Origin: JBGSMF01 sp964651475
Lineage (GTDB): Bacteria > Chloroflexota > Anaerolineae > Fen-1058
Direction: 5' to 3'
Assembly: GCA_964651475.1 (NCBI GenBank)
Contig: CAZYXV010000031.1
Span: 1 to 41,649, forward strand
Length of the DNA stretch: 41,649 bases
Shown: positions 25,047 through 34,396 of the stretch, piece by piece
Numbering within the stretch: position 1 is the first letter of the stretch
Layout: each line of letters opens with the position of its first letter
The notes under the pieces: model-generated
Databases searched by the model: none
Seen by the model: the letters and a program-made list of their open reading frames with translations, nothing else
Told to the model about the DNA's origin: nothing
Position numbers and translations under genes: made by a program

Positions 25047-28000
25047 CTACGCCGGCAGCCACACCGTAAACGTACTGCCCTTGCCCTCTTCGCTCTCCAC
25101 CTCGATGCGCCCGCCGTGCTCGCTGACAATGTGGTAACTGATAGATAACCCCAACCCAGCACCTTGGGGCCTGGCGCTGTAAAAAGGCTCAAAAATGTGG
25201 GGCAGCACGTCCAGCGGGATGCCCACGCCGGTATCGCTAAAGCGGATACGCACGCCGGCCGGGAACTCGGTGTAGATCACACCCACCTGCAGCCGCCCTC
25301 CATCTGGCATGGCCTCTATGGCATTGATAAGCAAATTTAAAAACACTTGTCTGATTTGGTCGGGCGCCAGCAGCACCGGCGAGCTTTCTCCAGGCAACCA
25401 TTCCACCTCTATTTGATTTTCCTGGCATCGCTTCCGGCCCAGTTCCAACACCTGCGCCAACAGCGATTCCACCTCAGCAAATCTTTTCTCGTCCGATTCG
25501 GGCTGATACAAATCGCGCATGCGGGCCACAATGCGAGCGATCCGCTCCATCTCGTCGCGGGCAGCGTAAAGATATTGCCTGGCGTCCCCACTTTCTGTAG
25601 CGGCCTCTTGCACCAGTCCCAGGTTGCCGACGACGGACTGCAATGGGGGTGTGAGTTGGTGCGCCACCATCGCCGCCAGCTTGCCAATAGCCGCCAGCCG
25701 CTCGGTATGTATCATCTTGGTCTGCATGTGTTTTTGCTCGGTGATGTCGCGGCTGATGCTCATCACCGCCGACACCCTGCCGCTTTCGTCTTTGATAGGT
25801 GAAAGTGTGGTCAAAAAATGCAGACGTTCATCTTGCCAGCGCGCACCGTGCTCGAATGTGCGCGGAATGCCTTGCCGCGCCACCTGGCGTATATTCTCCG
25901 TGTACATCTCGGCCATGTCGGGCAGCACGAAACTCTGCGGCAACTGGCCCTCCAGGTCGCGCAGCGCAAAGCGATAGCGCCCCGGCAGGTGAGCAAACAG
26001 GTAATGCCCATCGGCGGGGTCGTGCAGCGCGATGATGTCGTCGGCGGATTCCACCAGCGCGCGAAATTTTTGCTCGGACTCTCGCAGCGATTCTTCGGCT
26101 TGCTTGCGCTCGGCGATTTCTCGGCGGGCTTGTTCGTAGAGGCGCGCGTTTTCGATGGCCATGGCCGCCGAATCAGCCATAATCTCTAGCGCCTTGAGGT
26201 CGCCGGCCGTGAACTCGTCGCCGTCGTATGGGCGGCGTGCGACCTGTGGATTAATGGCCTCAATCACGCCAATAACGACGTCGTTCACCACGAGTGGCGC
26301 GGCGACAAGCGAGTGTGTCGTCAGGCCAGTCTGAGCGTCAACGACGCTGTAAAAACGCGGATCGCGGCGCGCGTTGTTAACCATCGCCGGCTGCTTTTCG
26401 TGCACCACCCAACCGGCAACGCCGGCCGTAATCGGCACGCGCGTCTCTATCAACGCCTCGGCGCGGGGACCGGCCACCGCGGCAAACACCAGCGCATCCC
26501 AGCGCGAATCGCATAGCAGCACCGAAGCGCCTTCGGCGCCCAGCAATTCCCTGGCCTCGTCAACAACCCGCCGGAGCACCTTGTCCCGGTCGAGGACAGA
26601 GGTAATGGCCTGGGCAGCCTTGTGGAGCGCGACCAACTCTTGAGTGCGCTGCTGCGCCCTGGCGTACAGGCGCGCGTTTTCCAGGGCCAGCGCGGCTTGC
26701 GCCGCGAACAACTCGGCCAGCCCAATGTCGCGATCATCAAAGGTCGGGGCGCCTCTACAGTCGCCAATGTTCAGCACTCCCACTACGTCGTCTTTGCCCA
26801 GCAAGGGCACCGCCAATATGGCCGGAGGGAATGATTTCCCCTCGTACACCGCCGCCCGCTCCGGCCAGTGTGGATAATCTTGCACCACCATCGAACGGCG
26901 ACTGGCGAATACCTGGCCGCTCAGCCCTTCTCCGGGCTTGAGCCTGGCTCCGACCAATTCGCTAAAAGAGCCAACGGCGACCGAAAAGAACAATTCGTCG
27001 TGGTGCGCGTCGTAAATATACACCCCCCCCGCTTCGGCGTTGAGCAGCGCCACGGCCTGCTCGACGATGAGGCGCAGCAAGTCGGACGTATCCAATTGTG
27101 TATTGAGACGCAGCGAGGCATCGTACAGGGCCTGCAACTCGGTTGAGCGCCGCCGGTAACGTTCCTCGCTTTCTTTCAATATCTGCTCCGCGCGTTTGCG
27201 TTTGGTGACGTCTTGCTTGACGGCGACAAAGTAAGCCATGCCGCCGTGCTCGTCCAGCACCGGCGTAATCGTCTGCGCCTCCACGTAGAGGCTGCCGTCC
27301 TTACGGCGGTTGACCAACTCACCCTCCCACACCTGACCCGCAAGGATCGTCTCCCAAAGGTTACGATAACACTCTTGATCTTGCTGGTCCGATTTGAGCA
27401 CGCGCATGCTCTGATCGGCTACCTGTTCCAGGGTATAGCCCGTCAGGCTCGTAAAAGCGGGATTGGCCCACAAAATGCGCCCGTAGCGATTCGTGATGAC
27501 AACCGCATTCGCCGCAGCTTCGAGTGCGGCGCTTTGCAGGCGCAGCCCGTGCTCGGCGCGTTTTTGCCGGGTCACGTTGCGCACTACCGAAAGAGACACG
27601 CGCTTGCCGGAAGGTTCCACACTCGCCACACTGCTGACCAGCACGTCCATGACCGCGCCGCTCTTGGTGACGAATTGATAGGGGACGTCGTGCACGGCGC
27701 CCTCGCGCTCAAATTGCAGTTGGACCTTGCTAAAAGCATGCTCCGCAGATTCGGGCGTCATTAAAAAGCTGACGTTTTGGCCAATCACTGCGTCTCGGGC
27801 GTAGCCGGTTTCTTCCAGCCATTTACGATTCACGTCGCACAGGGTGCCATCCGGGTTGGTCGAGTGCATCATCACCGGGGCGTTTTCGTAAAGGTGGCGG
27901 AACCTGGCTTCGCTCTGCCGCACGTCCTCGCAGGCGGCAGCCAGTTGCGCGGTGCGTTCTTGCACACGCTGCTCCAGCGTTTCATTCCACCCTTTGATTT

Positions 28001-28538
28001 CGTCTTCCATTCGCGCGCGCTGGATGGCGAGCGCGTACAGCGCCGCCAGGCGTTCGGCTGCTGCCAGGTCCTTTTCAGCGTAATCGCGCTTTGGATTTGC
28101 CAGCGCCACCATTCCCACCACCAGTGTGCCTAACGTGACCGGCACACCCAAGAAACGCTCGACGGGAACGTGCCCCTGAAGAATTTCCACCAATCTGGGA
28201 TCATCCGCCGGCGCGTTGGTCAGCAAAGGTTGGCCCTGATCCAGCACCCAGCCCCACAACGCGCCCAGCTGTTCAAAGAGGGCGGGCTGATCGGGAACCT
28301 GGCGCTCGTCCCCACTATCTCGCACGATTGCATTAACCATGCGGCCCGTCTGGGGGTCAATGTAACCCGCGCAACCCAACGTACTGTCTGTGAGACGCAT
28401 AGCGTGCTCTAACACGAGAGACGCCAGGCCATCCAGCGACACGAGCGAACCGAGCGCCCTGGACAACCCGGTCGTGGCTTCGTTGACCTCTGCCAGCCAG
28501 CGCAACTCTTGTTCAATGAGTATGTTGGCATTTGCCAT
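25047..28538 (-). CDS. Soluble multi-GAF/PAS sensor histidine kinase
   Basis: 1163 residues with no membrane segment. Approximate order: GAF (12-175), coiled coil (175-210), PAS (210-330), PAS (335-455), GAF (470-635), GAF (640-815), PAS (825-945), HisKA (948-1020) and HATPase_c (1050-1160). The H-box reads MVAHQLTPPLQ with His960; Gln replaces the usual Glu after His. G1 DTGVGIP and G2 GAGLGLSI are intact. Three GAF and three PAS domains suggest integration of several cytoplasmic signals (small molecules, redox or light), but no chromophore cysteine or haem motif could be assigned by eye. The ATG follows GAGAGGAAA, 18 bases after the REC-PAS-kinase stop. Confidence 0.92.
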   Translation of the reverse strand: MANANILIEQELRWLAEVNEATTGLSRALGSLVSLDGLASLVLEHAMRLTDSTLGCAGYIDPQTGRMVNAIVRDSGDERQVPDQPALFEQLGALWGWVLDQGQPLLTNAPADDPRLVEILQGHVPVERFLGVPVTLGTLVVGMVALANPKRDYAEKDLAAAERLAALYALAIQRARMEDEIKGWNETLEQRVQERTAQLAAACEDVRQSEARFRHLYENAPVMMHSTNPDGTLCDVNRKWLEETGYARDAVIGQNVSFLMTPESAEHAFSKVQLQFEREGAVHDVPYQFVTKSGAVMDVLVSSVASVEPSGKRVSLSVVRNVTRQKRAEHGLRLQSAALEAAANAVVITNRYGRILWANPAFTSLTGYTLEQVADQSMRVLKSDQQDQECYRNLWETILAGQVWEGELVNRRKDGSLYVEAQTITPVLDEHGGMAYFVAVKQDVTKRKRAEQILKESEERYRRRSTELQALYDASLRLNTQLDTSDLLRLIVEQAVALLNAEAGGVYIYDAHHDELFFSVAVGSFSELVGARLKPGEGLSGQVFASRRSMVVQDYPHWPERAAVYEGKSFPPAILAVPLLGKDDVVGVLNIGDCRGAPTFDDRDIGLAELFAAQAALALENARLYARAQQRTQELVALHKAAQAITSVLDRDKVLRRVVDEARELLGAEGASVLLCDSRWDALVFAAVAGPRAEALIETRVPITAGVAGWVVHEKQPAMVNNARRDPRFYSVVDAQTGLTTHSLVAAPLVVNDVVIGVIEAINPQVARRPYDGDEFTAGDLKALEIMADSAAMAIENARLYEQARREIAERKQAEESLRESEQKFRALVESADDIIALHDPADGHYLFAHLPGRYRFALRDLEGQLPQSFVLPDMAEMYTENIRQVARQGIPRTFEHGARWQDERLHFLTTLSPIKDESGRVSAVMSISRDITEQKHMQTKMIHTERLAAIGKLAAMVAHQLTPPLQSVVGNLGLVQEAATESGDARQYLYAARDEMERIARIVARMRDLYQPESDEKRFAEVESLLAQVLELGRKRCQENQIEVEWLPGESSPVLLAPDQIRQVFLNLLINAIEAMPDGGRLQVGVIYTEFPAGVRIRFSDTGVGIPLDVLPHIFEPFYSARPQGAGLGLSISYHIVSEHGGRIEVESEEGKGSTFTVWLPA

Positions 28539-28556
28539 ATCGCATTTCCTCTCGAT

Positions 28557-30074
28557 CTAGGCTTTCTTGCCCAAGTCTGCCGCGCGCAATGTAAAACTAA
28601 ACACACTCCCCTGCCCCACCTGGCTTTCCACTCCCACTCGCCCCCCCAGCCTCTCCACGATACGCCGCACGATAGATAATCCCAGGCCATGCCCTTCAAT
28701 GCTGACCTGATCCAACCGTGTAAACAGATCAAACAGTTTGTCTTGATCCCGAGGCGCAATGCCGAGGCCATTATCGCGCACCCACAAGCGCACATAGCCT
28801 TCCTTGACTTTGGAGGACGCGGCAAACGTTGCTCCCAGTTCCACGTAGGGGGGGCGGCCGCCGTACTTGATGGCGTTGCTGATATAGTTCACCCATACTT
28901 CTTCCACCCACGGGCCATAGCCCAGGGCAACCGGCCAGATATCCGGCGCGACGAGCGTGGCGTCGAATTCGTCAATCATGTCCGTCAGACGCAGCCGGGC
29001 TTCGGTCACAATGCGCGCCATATCCAGGGGAACCGGTTTCACTTCGTCCATTTTGCTCACGCTGGCCAGCAGCAACAACTCGTCAATAATGTTGGCCATC
29101 TTGTGCCCCTTTTGCGTAATGGTGCGCAGATAGCGCCGTATCTCCTCGTCTGGCAGCGTGGTGTACTCTTGCTCCAACACGTGGGCGAAACCGACGATGG
29201 GGCCCAAGGGTGTTTTGAGATCGTGCGCCACAGTATGGGCAAATGCGTCCAGTTCCGTGTTGCGCGCCTGCAGTTCGGCGTTAAGCTGGCGCAGCGATTC
29301 TTCTGCTTGCTTGCGCTCAGTAATATCCCGAAAAACCAGCACCAGGCCGTACACGTCTCCTTTGCCATCTTTGATCAGGGCCGCCGTATGGTCAATGAGA
29401 ATAGAGGCGCCGTCTCTGGTTTGGAGCATGCTGTGGCTGGCCGCGTGACTTTTGCCTTGCCCACTCAACACCCTCGCCACCAGGTCACGGGTCAACAAGG
29501 GCAATTCTTCATCCAACACCGTAAACACACTGGTCAATTCTCTGCCCAGGGATTCAGCCTGCGACCAGCCCGTCAGAGCCTCGGACACGGGATTCATAAA
29601 CTTGATGCGTCCTTCGAGGTCGGTGACGATGACGGCGTCGCCGATGCAGGTCAGGGTGGTGGCAAGCCACTGCTCGCTCTCTCTCAATTGTCTTTCCAAA
29701 GCGTGCTTGCGGAGGGCTATTTCGACGTTGATGTGCAGTTCTCTTTCCTCGAATGGTTTGAGGATATAGCCAAACGCATCGGTCAATTTGGCGCGCTGGA
29801 AGGTCGCATCGTCGGCGTGGGCCGTGAGATAGACCACCGGGATGTCAAGTTCCTCGCGGATTTGCCGGGTGGCCTCAATGCCATCCACACTTCCCTGCAA
29901 AGTGATATCCATCAACACCAAATCGGGCCGATGTTCAGCGGCGCTCTGGATGGCGTCTTCGCCGCACAAAACGATAGAGCACACGTCATACCCAAAGGCT
30001 TCAAGGTTTTCTTTGATATCTCTGGCCACAATGCTTTCGTCTTCGGCGATCAGTATGTGCAGCTTGTCTCCCAT
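28557..30074 (-). CDS. REC-PAS-histidine kinase hybrid
   Basis: 505 residues from the ATG at 30074, directly after AAGGAG; the longer upstream frame is low-complexity and rejected. A receiver (1-125, acidic E11-D12, phospho-acceptor Asp56 in LMDITLQG, Lys in LKPF) is followed by a PAS (about 135-255), HisKA with TVAHDLKTPLG (His284) and HATPase_c (DNGLGIAP, GHGLGLSI). The receiver resembles those I recall in receiver-first hybrid kinases, and the dimerisation domain has the phytochrome-like HDLKTPL form. It is the first large gene of the second signalling locus. Confidence 0.9.
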   Translation of the reverse strand: MGDKLHILIAEDESIVARDIKENLEAFGYDVCSIVLCGEDAIQSAAEHRPDLVLMDITLQGSVDGIEATRQIREELDIPVVYLTAHADDATFQRAKLTDAFGYILKPFEERELHINVEIALRKHALERQLRESEQWLATTLTCIGDAVIVTDLEGRIKFMNPVSEALTGWSQAESLGRELTSVFTVLDEELPLLTRDLVARVLSGQGKSHAASHSMLQTRDGASILIDHTAALIKDGKGDVYGLVLVFRDITERKQAEESLRQLNAELQARNTELDAFAHTVAHDLKTPLGPIVGFAHVLEQEYTTLPDEEIRRYLRTITQKGHKMANIIDELLLLASVSKMDEVKPVPLDMARIVTEARLRLTDMIDEFDATLVAPDIWPVALGYGPWVEEVWVNYISNAIKYGGRPPYVELGATFAASSKVKEGYVRLWVRDNGLGIAPRDQDKLFDLFTRLDQVSIEGHGLGLSIVRRIVERLGGRVGVESQVGQGSVFSFTLRAADLGKKA

Positions 30075-30154
30075 AATCTCCTTGCCGGCTTCCGGCGCAA
30101 CGCGGCAGCCACCGGCTCGAATGTACGAGCCGTTTCCTCTGCGCAGGGCGCCGC

Positions 30155-30340
30155 TTACCGGGTACGATTGACCAGGTGATCGAGCACGAGAAAGATGGCC
30201 AGCGCCAGGCCAATCATCAGGCCCAGCAAAACATACCAGGGCATGTGCACCCACACGATAATGCGCAGCTTGCTCCAGATCAACCAAAATGCAATGGCAA
30301 AAGCAATGCCAACCAACAAATTGTTCGCGCGACGATTCAT
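30155..30340 (-). CDS. Small two-TM membrane protein
   Basis: 61 residues: a basic start (MNRRANN), two hydrophobic helices (about 8-28 and 36-55) and a charged tail ending in Arg. AAAGGA precedes the ATG at 30340. It lies 17 bases after hutI and 80 bases before the REC-PAS-kinase. I do not recognise a family. It could be a small partner of a membrane or signalling protein. In-frame sequence upstream of the ATG belongs to hutI read in another frame. Confidence 0.6.
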   Translation of the reverse strand: MNRRANNLLVGIAFAIAFWLIWSKLRIIVWVHMPWYVLLGLMIGLALAIFLVLDHLVNRTR

Positions 30341-30357
30341 TCCCAATCCTTTATTTT

Positions 30358-31623
30358 TTATTCTATCACCACTTGCCCACGCTTGACGACCGTGCGGACC
30401 AGGTTTGCGCCAAACCGATAGCCCAGGTGCCGGTAATCGGGCGCGTCCAGGATGAGCACGTCGGCCAGCTTGCCTATCTCCAGGCTGCCTGCCTCGCCGC
30501 CGCGCCCTATGGCGTAAGCGGCGTTGAGCGTGGCGGCGGCCAGCGCCTGGGACGGCGTCAATTTCATGTAGCGGCACGCCAGGGCAAGGATAAACTGCAT
30601 GCTCTCACACCAACACGTGCCGGGGTTGCAATCCGTGGCCAGCGCCAGCGCGCCGCCGTACTCGATCAGCCGCTTGGCCGGCGAATAGTCTGTGTGCGCC
30701 AACCCAAATGGCGTGCCCGGCAGAGACACGGCAATCACACTCGATCTGGCCACCGCTTCCACCTCTGCCGGCGGTGTGGTCACAAAATGATCCACCGAAG
30801 TCGCGCCCAGCTCCACGCCCAACCGCGACCCGCCCAGCGGCTTGAATTCATCTACGTGCAGCTTGAGCCCAAACCCCAAAGCTTTGGCTTTTTCCAGGAT
30901 GCGCCGCGTCTGTTGGAGCGTGAACGCGCCCTCTTCGCAGAACACGTCGCAAAAGCATGGCATGTTCAACGTGGTCACTCGCAGGTGAAAGGCGTGCAGC
31001 ATCTCGTCAATAATCAAGTCCACGTACTCGTCTTCGCGGCCCTTGTACTCGGGGGGGATAGCGTGCGCGCCCAAGAACGTCGGCACCAGGTCAACCGCGT
31101 GCGATTGATCCAGCACGTGGATGACGTCCAGCATTTTGAGCTCGTTAGGCGTATCCAGGCCGTAGCCGGTTTTGACTTCGGCGGTGGTGGTGCCGTGCGC
31201 CAACATGCGGTCGAGCCGCGCCCGGCTGAACGCTGCCAGTTCTTGAACGGTGGCCTGGCGCGTCTGGCGCACGGTAGACACAATGCCGCCGCCGGCGGCC
31301 ATAATATCCATATAAGACGCCCCCGCAATGCGCAATTCAAACTCGGCGGCGCGGTCGCCCGCCCAAACCAGGTGTGTGTGGGGGTCAACAAAGCCGGGAA
31401 TCACAGCGCACCCGGCGGCGTCAAGTTCACGTCGAGCGGCATACGCAGCGCGCAGTTGAGGACTTGGCCCCACTGCAACGATGCGCCCATCGCGCGCCGC
31501 CAGGGCGCCGTCTTGAATCACTCCCAGGGTGCCCAACTGCGCCCCCCGCTGCGGGCCGCCGTAAGACGGTACAATACACAATTGAGAAGCAGAGTGAATG
31601 AGCAAATCTATATCTTGTTTCAT
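30358..31623 (-). CDS. hutI: Imidazolonepropionase
   Basis: 421 residues. It hydrolyses imidazolone-5-propionate to N-formimino-L-glutamate in histidine degradation. It belongs to the amidohydrolase superfamily: metal ligands in DPHTHLVWAGDR, KTGYGLD, HVDEF, VDHF and ATDCNPGT. Two ATGs are possible; the one at 31623 is preferred because GGAG lies six bases upstream, while 31635 has no site. No hutH, hutU or hutG lies in the window, so the rest of the pathway must be elsewhere. It follows the ParB-like/USP gene by 13 bases. Confidence 0.93.
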   Translation of the reverse strand: MKQDIDLLIHSASQLCIVPSYGGPQRGAQLGTLGVIQDGALAARDGRIVAVGPSPQLRAAYAARRELDAAGCAVIPGFVDPHTHLVWAGDRAAEFELRIAGASYMDIMAAGGGIVSTVRQTRQATVQELAAFSRARLDRMLAHGTTTAEVKTGYGLDTPNELKMLDVIHVLDQSHAVDLVPTFLGAHAIPPEYKGREDEYVDLIIDEMLHAFHLRVTTLNMPCFCDVFCEEGAFTLQQTRRILEKAKALGFGLKLHVDEFKPLGGSRLGVELGATSVDHFVTTPPAEVEAVARSSVIAVSLPGTPFGLAHTDYSPAKRLIEYGGALALATDCNPGTCWCESMQFILALACRYMKLTPSQALAAATLNAAYAIGRGGEAGSLEIGKLADVLILDAPDYRHLGYRFGANLVRTVVKRGQVVIE

Positions 31624-31636
31624 GATCCGCTCCATA

Positions 31637-33364
31637 CTAACGGCACATCAATACCAATTGCTGGCTGTGGCGCAAGACCTGATTCACAGCACTGCCCAGC
31701 ACCACTTCCAACTCCGGTCGGACTCCGTACCCTCCCATAATGATCACGTCGCTCTCGCGCTCTCGCGCCGTCTTTAAAATCGCCTGGGCGACCGGGCCGC
31801 GCTCCTTTACAAAGGCCGCTTGCACGTCGTGCGCCTCCAAATAGTCTTGAGCGCGCGTTAACGCCCTGGGAGTTGTGCGCCCGACCTCCATCACCGTCAC
31901 CACCGTCACGTGAATTTTCCAGCGGCACGCCAGGTACGTCGCCACAAAAAGCGCTTCTTCTGCCTTGGGACTGCCGTCGTAAGCCAGCAAGGCGCGCTCC
32001 ATCGTGGGCGAAACGCGCGGCACGGCCAGCACTGGCGTTGGGCAACGATAAATCAAGTTCCGAAATCCAGAGCGCAACTTGACAAATGGGCGGGGCGCTG
32101 GCGGGTGTGCCAGATTCACCACCACCAGGTCCGTCCACCGCGCCCGCTCGCAAATCTTGGGCGCGATTTTGCCGACCTCGACCGTCAATTCGCCGGGGAT
32201 GTTGGCCGCGTTGCAGCGGCGGCTGAACTCGGCCTGGATGGCCTGGACCTGCTGGCTATGCAGATGCGCCGGCGAGGGTACAATGTGAAGGCCGCGCAAC
32301 TGCCCGCCTTCGCGCCGGGCCAATTCTAGCGCCTGCTCCAGGGCATACCAGCCCACCTTTTCGCCGCTGACGGGAACCAGGATATCGGCAAACAGGCGGT
32401 CTGCCTGGCCAACGGCGGGATATTTTTTTCGCCACTCCCCCGGCGGCGGGCCGGCCTCAAACTGGGGAGGGCGCGCCGCCCCCAGAATCTTTTCGCCCAC
32501 GCGGGCCAGCACCCGCTGCGGCCTGGCGCTGGAGCGCGCCGTCAAATCCGCCGCGGCCGCTTCGGGTCTGACCGTCCAACCCAACTCTTGCTCTAATGCA
32601 GCGCGATGTTCCGAAATCCACACGTACAAATCCGTTTCCGTCCGCCCTGGGAAATCGCGCAAGATGCCGCGCCCGCGAATCACTTGCACCACGGGCAGAT
32701 AGACCTGATCGTACCAATGCGCCGCCGCCTTGTAAGTCTCTGTCTGATCCAGGTTCATCAAACAACCGTGAACCTGGATATGCTCCCAGAGCAATTGATA
32801 TTGCCCTGGCGACGTCACGCTCAGGTCGGCTCCCGGCCTGAGTTCGTCCAGGTGCGTGTGTTCGAGGAATTCGGCGTATTCGGCTTTCAGAATCAACTCG
32901 TCCGGCTGAACGTCGGGTGCGAGCGGCACCTTGGTATGAACCGGCGTCACGTAAGCTCGAATCTTGGTCGCGCCCAAGCGGCGCGCCACCGACACGCGAT
33001 GGTGTCCATCATCCACAAAATACACCTGGCCGACCTGGTACACCAGGATGGGCGGCAATCGCTTCAGGTCGGCGGCTGCCATCTCGACCCTGGCCCAACG
33101 CTCGGCGTCGCTATCTCGGCGAGGCAAAAAACTGCGCGTAAAATCGGAATAACGCCCCACGCTGCCCACAATCGCCTCCAGCGGGATTTCTCGCAGCTCC
33201 TGGCTCTTGCCTTCCTGGGCGCGCAGTTTTTGGCGCACCTCTTTAAAAGAAAGCAGACGGGCAGACTTGCCCGTAAGGCGCGCCATGATGTCTTCCAATG
33301 CGGCCTGGCGGCGCGCGCGGCGAAAGTCATCTATGGCAGACGAGAAATCCAGCTTGTCATTCAT
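31637..33364 (-). CDS. ParB-like/DUF4032-like N-domain fused to two UspA domains
   Basis: 575 residues. The N-terminal 290 residues contain a ParB/sulfiredoxin-like segment (LPPILVYQVGQVYFVDDGHHRVSVARRLG). After it comes a region with WYDQVYLPVVQVIRGRGILRDFPGRTETDLYVWI, which I associate with DUF4032-type proteins. Residues about 325-455 and 460-575 are two universal stress protein domains: the first has ILVPVSGEKVGWYALEQALELA, and the second has ALLAYDGSPKAEEALFVATYLA and ends with IIMGGYG-(9-10 residues)-S-VNQVL, which fits the ATP-binding G-2x-G-9x-G(S/T) type loosely. The DGHHR motif is intact and could bind nucleotide. It lies 13 bases from both neighbours (alpha-toroid protein upstream, hutI downstream). 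The physiological role is unknown. Confidence 0.8.
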   Translation of the reverse strand: MNDKLDFSSAIDDFRRARRQAALEDIMARLTGKSARLLSFKEVRQKLRAQEGKSQELREIPLEAIVGSVGRYSDFTRSFLPRRDSDAERWARVEMAAADLKRLPPILVYQVGQVYFVDDGHHRVSVARRLGATKIRAYVTPVHTKVPLAPDVQPDELILKAEYAEFLEHTHLDELRPGADLSVTSPGQYQLLWEHIQVHGCLMNLDQTETYKAAAHWYDQVYLPVVQVIRGRGILRDFPGRTETDLYVWISEHRAALEQELGWTVRPEAAAADLTARSSARPQRVLARVGEKILGAARPPQFEAGPPPGEWRKKYPAVGQADRLFADILVPVSGEKVGWYALEQALELARREGGQLRGLHIVPSPAHLHSQQVQAIQAEFSRRCNAANIPGELTVEVGKIAPKICERARWTDLVVVNLAHPPAPRPFVKLRSGFRNLIYRCPTPVLAVPRVSPTMERALLAYDGSPKAEEALFVATYLACRWKIHVTVVTVMEVGRTTPRALTRAQDYLEAHDVQAAFVKERGPVAQAILKTARERESDVIIMGGYGVRPELEVVLGSAVNQVLRHSQQLVLMCR

Positions 33365-33376
33365 GGCGTGTGCAGA

Positions 33377-34396
33377 TCAAGCTACGACGTGCTTGAGCAC
33401 CTGGCAGGCACGCAGCGTAACCCACTTGCTCGGCTGGCCTTGCTTTTCCCAATCCACCCAGGTCTTGCCGTTGTAAGCGTATTGATTTTTCCAGCGGCCG
33501 AGCTTGTCTTGTTTTGATAGCAGCCACTCGACGGCCGGCTGCAAACGCGGCTCCTGGGCAAAACCCAACTCGCACAACACTTCCAGGTTTTGGAGCACGT
33601 CGGCCACGTAGCCTGAGGGAAAGCCCAATTTGAACCACGACTCGCTCGGTTTTGTATTGCCGCGCGGCGTCGGATAATTCGCCCTGGCCGGGTCGCGGCT
33701 GAGCAGAAACTCGGCGCCCTGCTTGATGGCGCGCTGAACGTGCGGCGCGCGGCTCTGCGGCGGAATGCGCGCCAGGGCCAACAGGGCCTTGATGGCGCCC
33801 CACGCGCACGGCAGCTTGTCATTGGCGGCGCAACAAAAGCCCGGCCCGCTCGTGCCAGATTGATAATAACGGTCAAAATCTTCGCCCGTGATCGAGCACG
33901 CCTGCCAATCAATCGCGCGCTGCACACGCTCGTCTTCCAGCCAGCCAAAGCCAATCATGGCCCGCAGCAAATTGCCGTTCAGGCAATGCAACACCGCAGA
34001 CGAGGGGGGCGGCGAGAGCCGGCTGCTGCCCGACGAACTGAACCCGCCCGACTCAGCCAGAGTGTGCGACAGCACGTACTCGCACGCCACGCGCACTCGC
34101 CTGTCGCCGCCGTCCGCGCCAGATTGATCGAGAAAGATCACTTGCCACACAGTGCCACGATATTTAGGGCCGTACCCCGGACCGGGCTTGATCCAATAGC
34201 CTTCGGGATGCTGCGCTTCCAAAACAGCCGCAATGGGATCAGCCTGCATCGCCGCGGCGCGAGCGCGCCGGGCCTCGCGATCACTTTCAGGCCGGCCCAG
34301 TAGCAAGCGCAGGGTCATATACTTGACAGCGGGAGTATCATCCTCCAGCAGCCATGGTGTTGGATCGCCGTTAAGCGCATTGAGCCACTCTTTCAT
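33377..34396 (-). CDS. Prenyltransferase/squalene-cyclase-like alpha-toroid protein
   Basis: 339 residues from the ATG at 34396, which follows GGAGGGG; a longer frame reaches 34459 but has no site. Repeated helical units with QW-like glycine/aromatic endings are visible (AQHPEGYWIKPGPGYGPKYRGTVW, AVEWLLSKQDKLGRWKNQYAYNGKTWV). The protein is about half the length of squalene-hopene cyclase and no DXDD catalytic motif is evident, so cyclase activity is doubtful. It may be a toroid-fold enzyme of another type or a binding protein. It lies 12 bases before the ParB-like/USP gene. Confidence 0.68.
   Translation of the reverse strand: MKEWLNALNGDPTPWLLEDDTPAVKYMTLRLLLGRPESDREARRARAAAMQADPIAAVLEAQHPEGYWIKPGPGYGPKYRGTVWQVIFLDQSGADGGDRRVRVACEYVLSHTLAESGGFSSSGSSRLSPPPSSAVLHCLNGNLLRAMIGFGWLEDERVQRAIDWQACSITGEDFDRYYQSGTSGPGFCCAANDKLPCAWGAIKALLALARIPPQSRAPHVQRAIKQGAEFLLSRDPARANYPTPRGNTKPSESWFKLGFPSGYVADVLQNLEVLCELGFAQEPRLQPAVEWLLSKQDKLGRWKNQYAYNGKTWVDWEKQGQPSKWVTLRACQVLKHVVA

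Noticed and set aside
28689..30179. 496-codon open frame on the plus strand opposite the REC-PAS-kinase
   Set aside because: Antisense shadow of a well-supported kinase with intact REC, H-box and ATP motifs.
30075..30287. N-terminal extension of the REC-PAS-kinase
   Set aside because: The added residues overlap the small membrane protein gene and do not resemble a domain; the ATG at 30074 follows AAGGAG and starts a perfect receiver.
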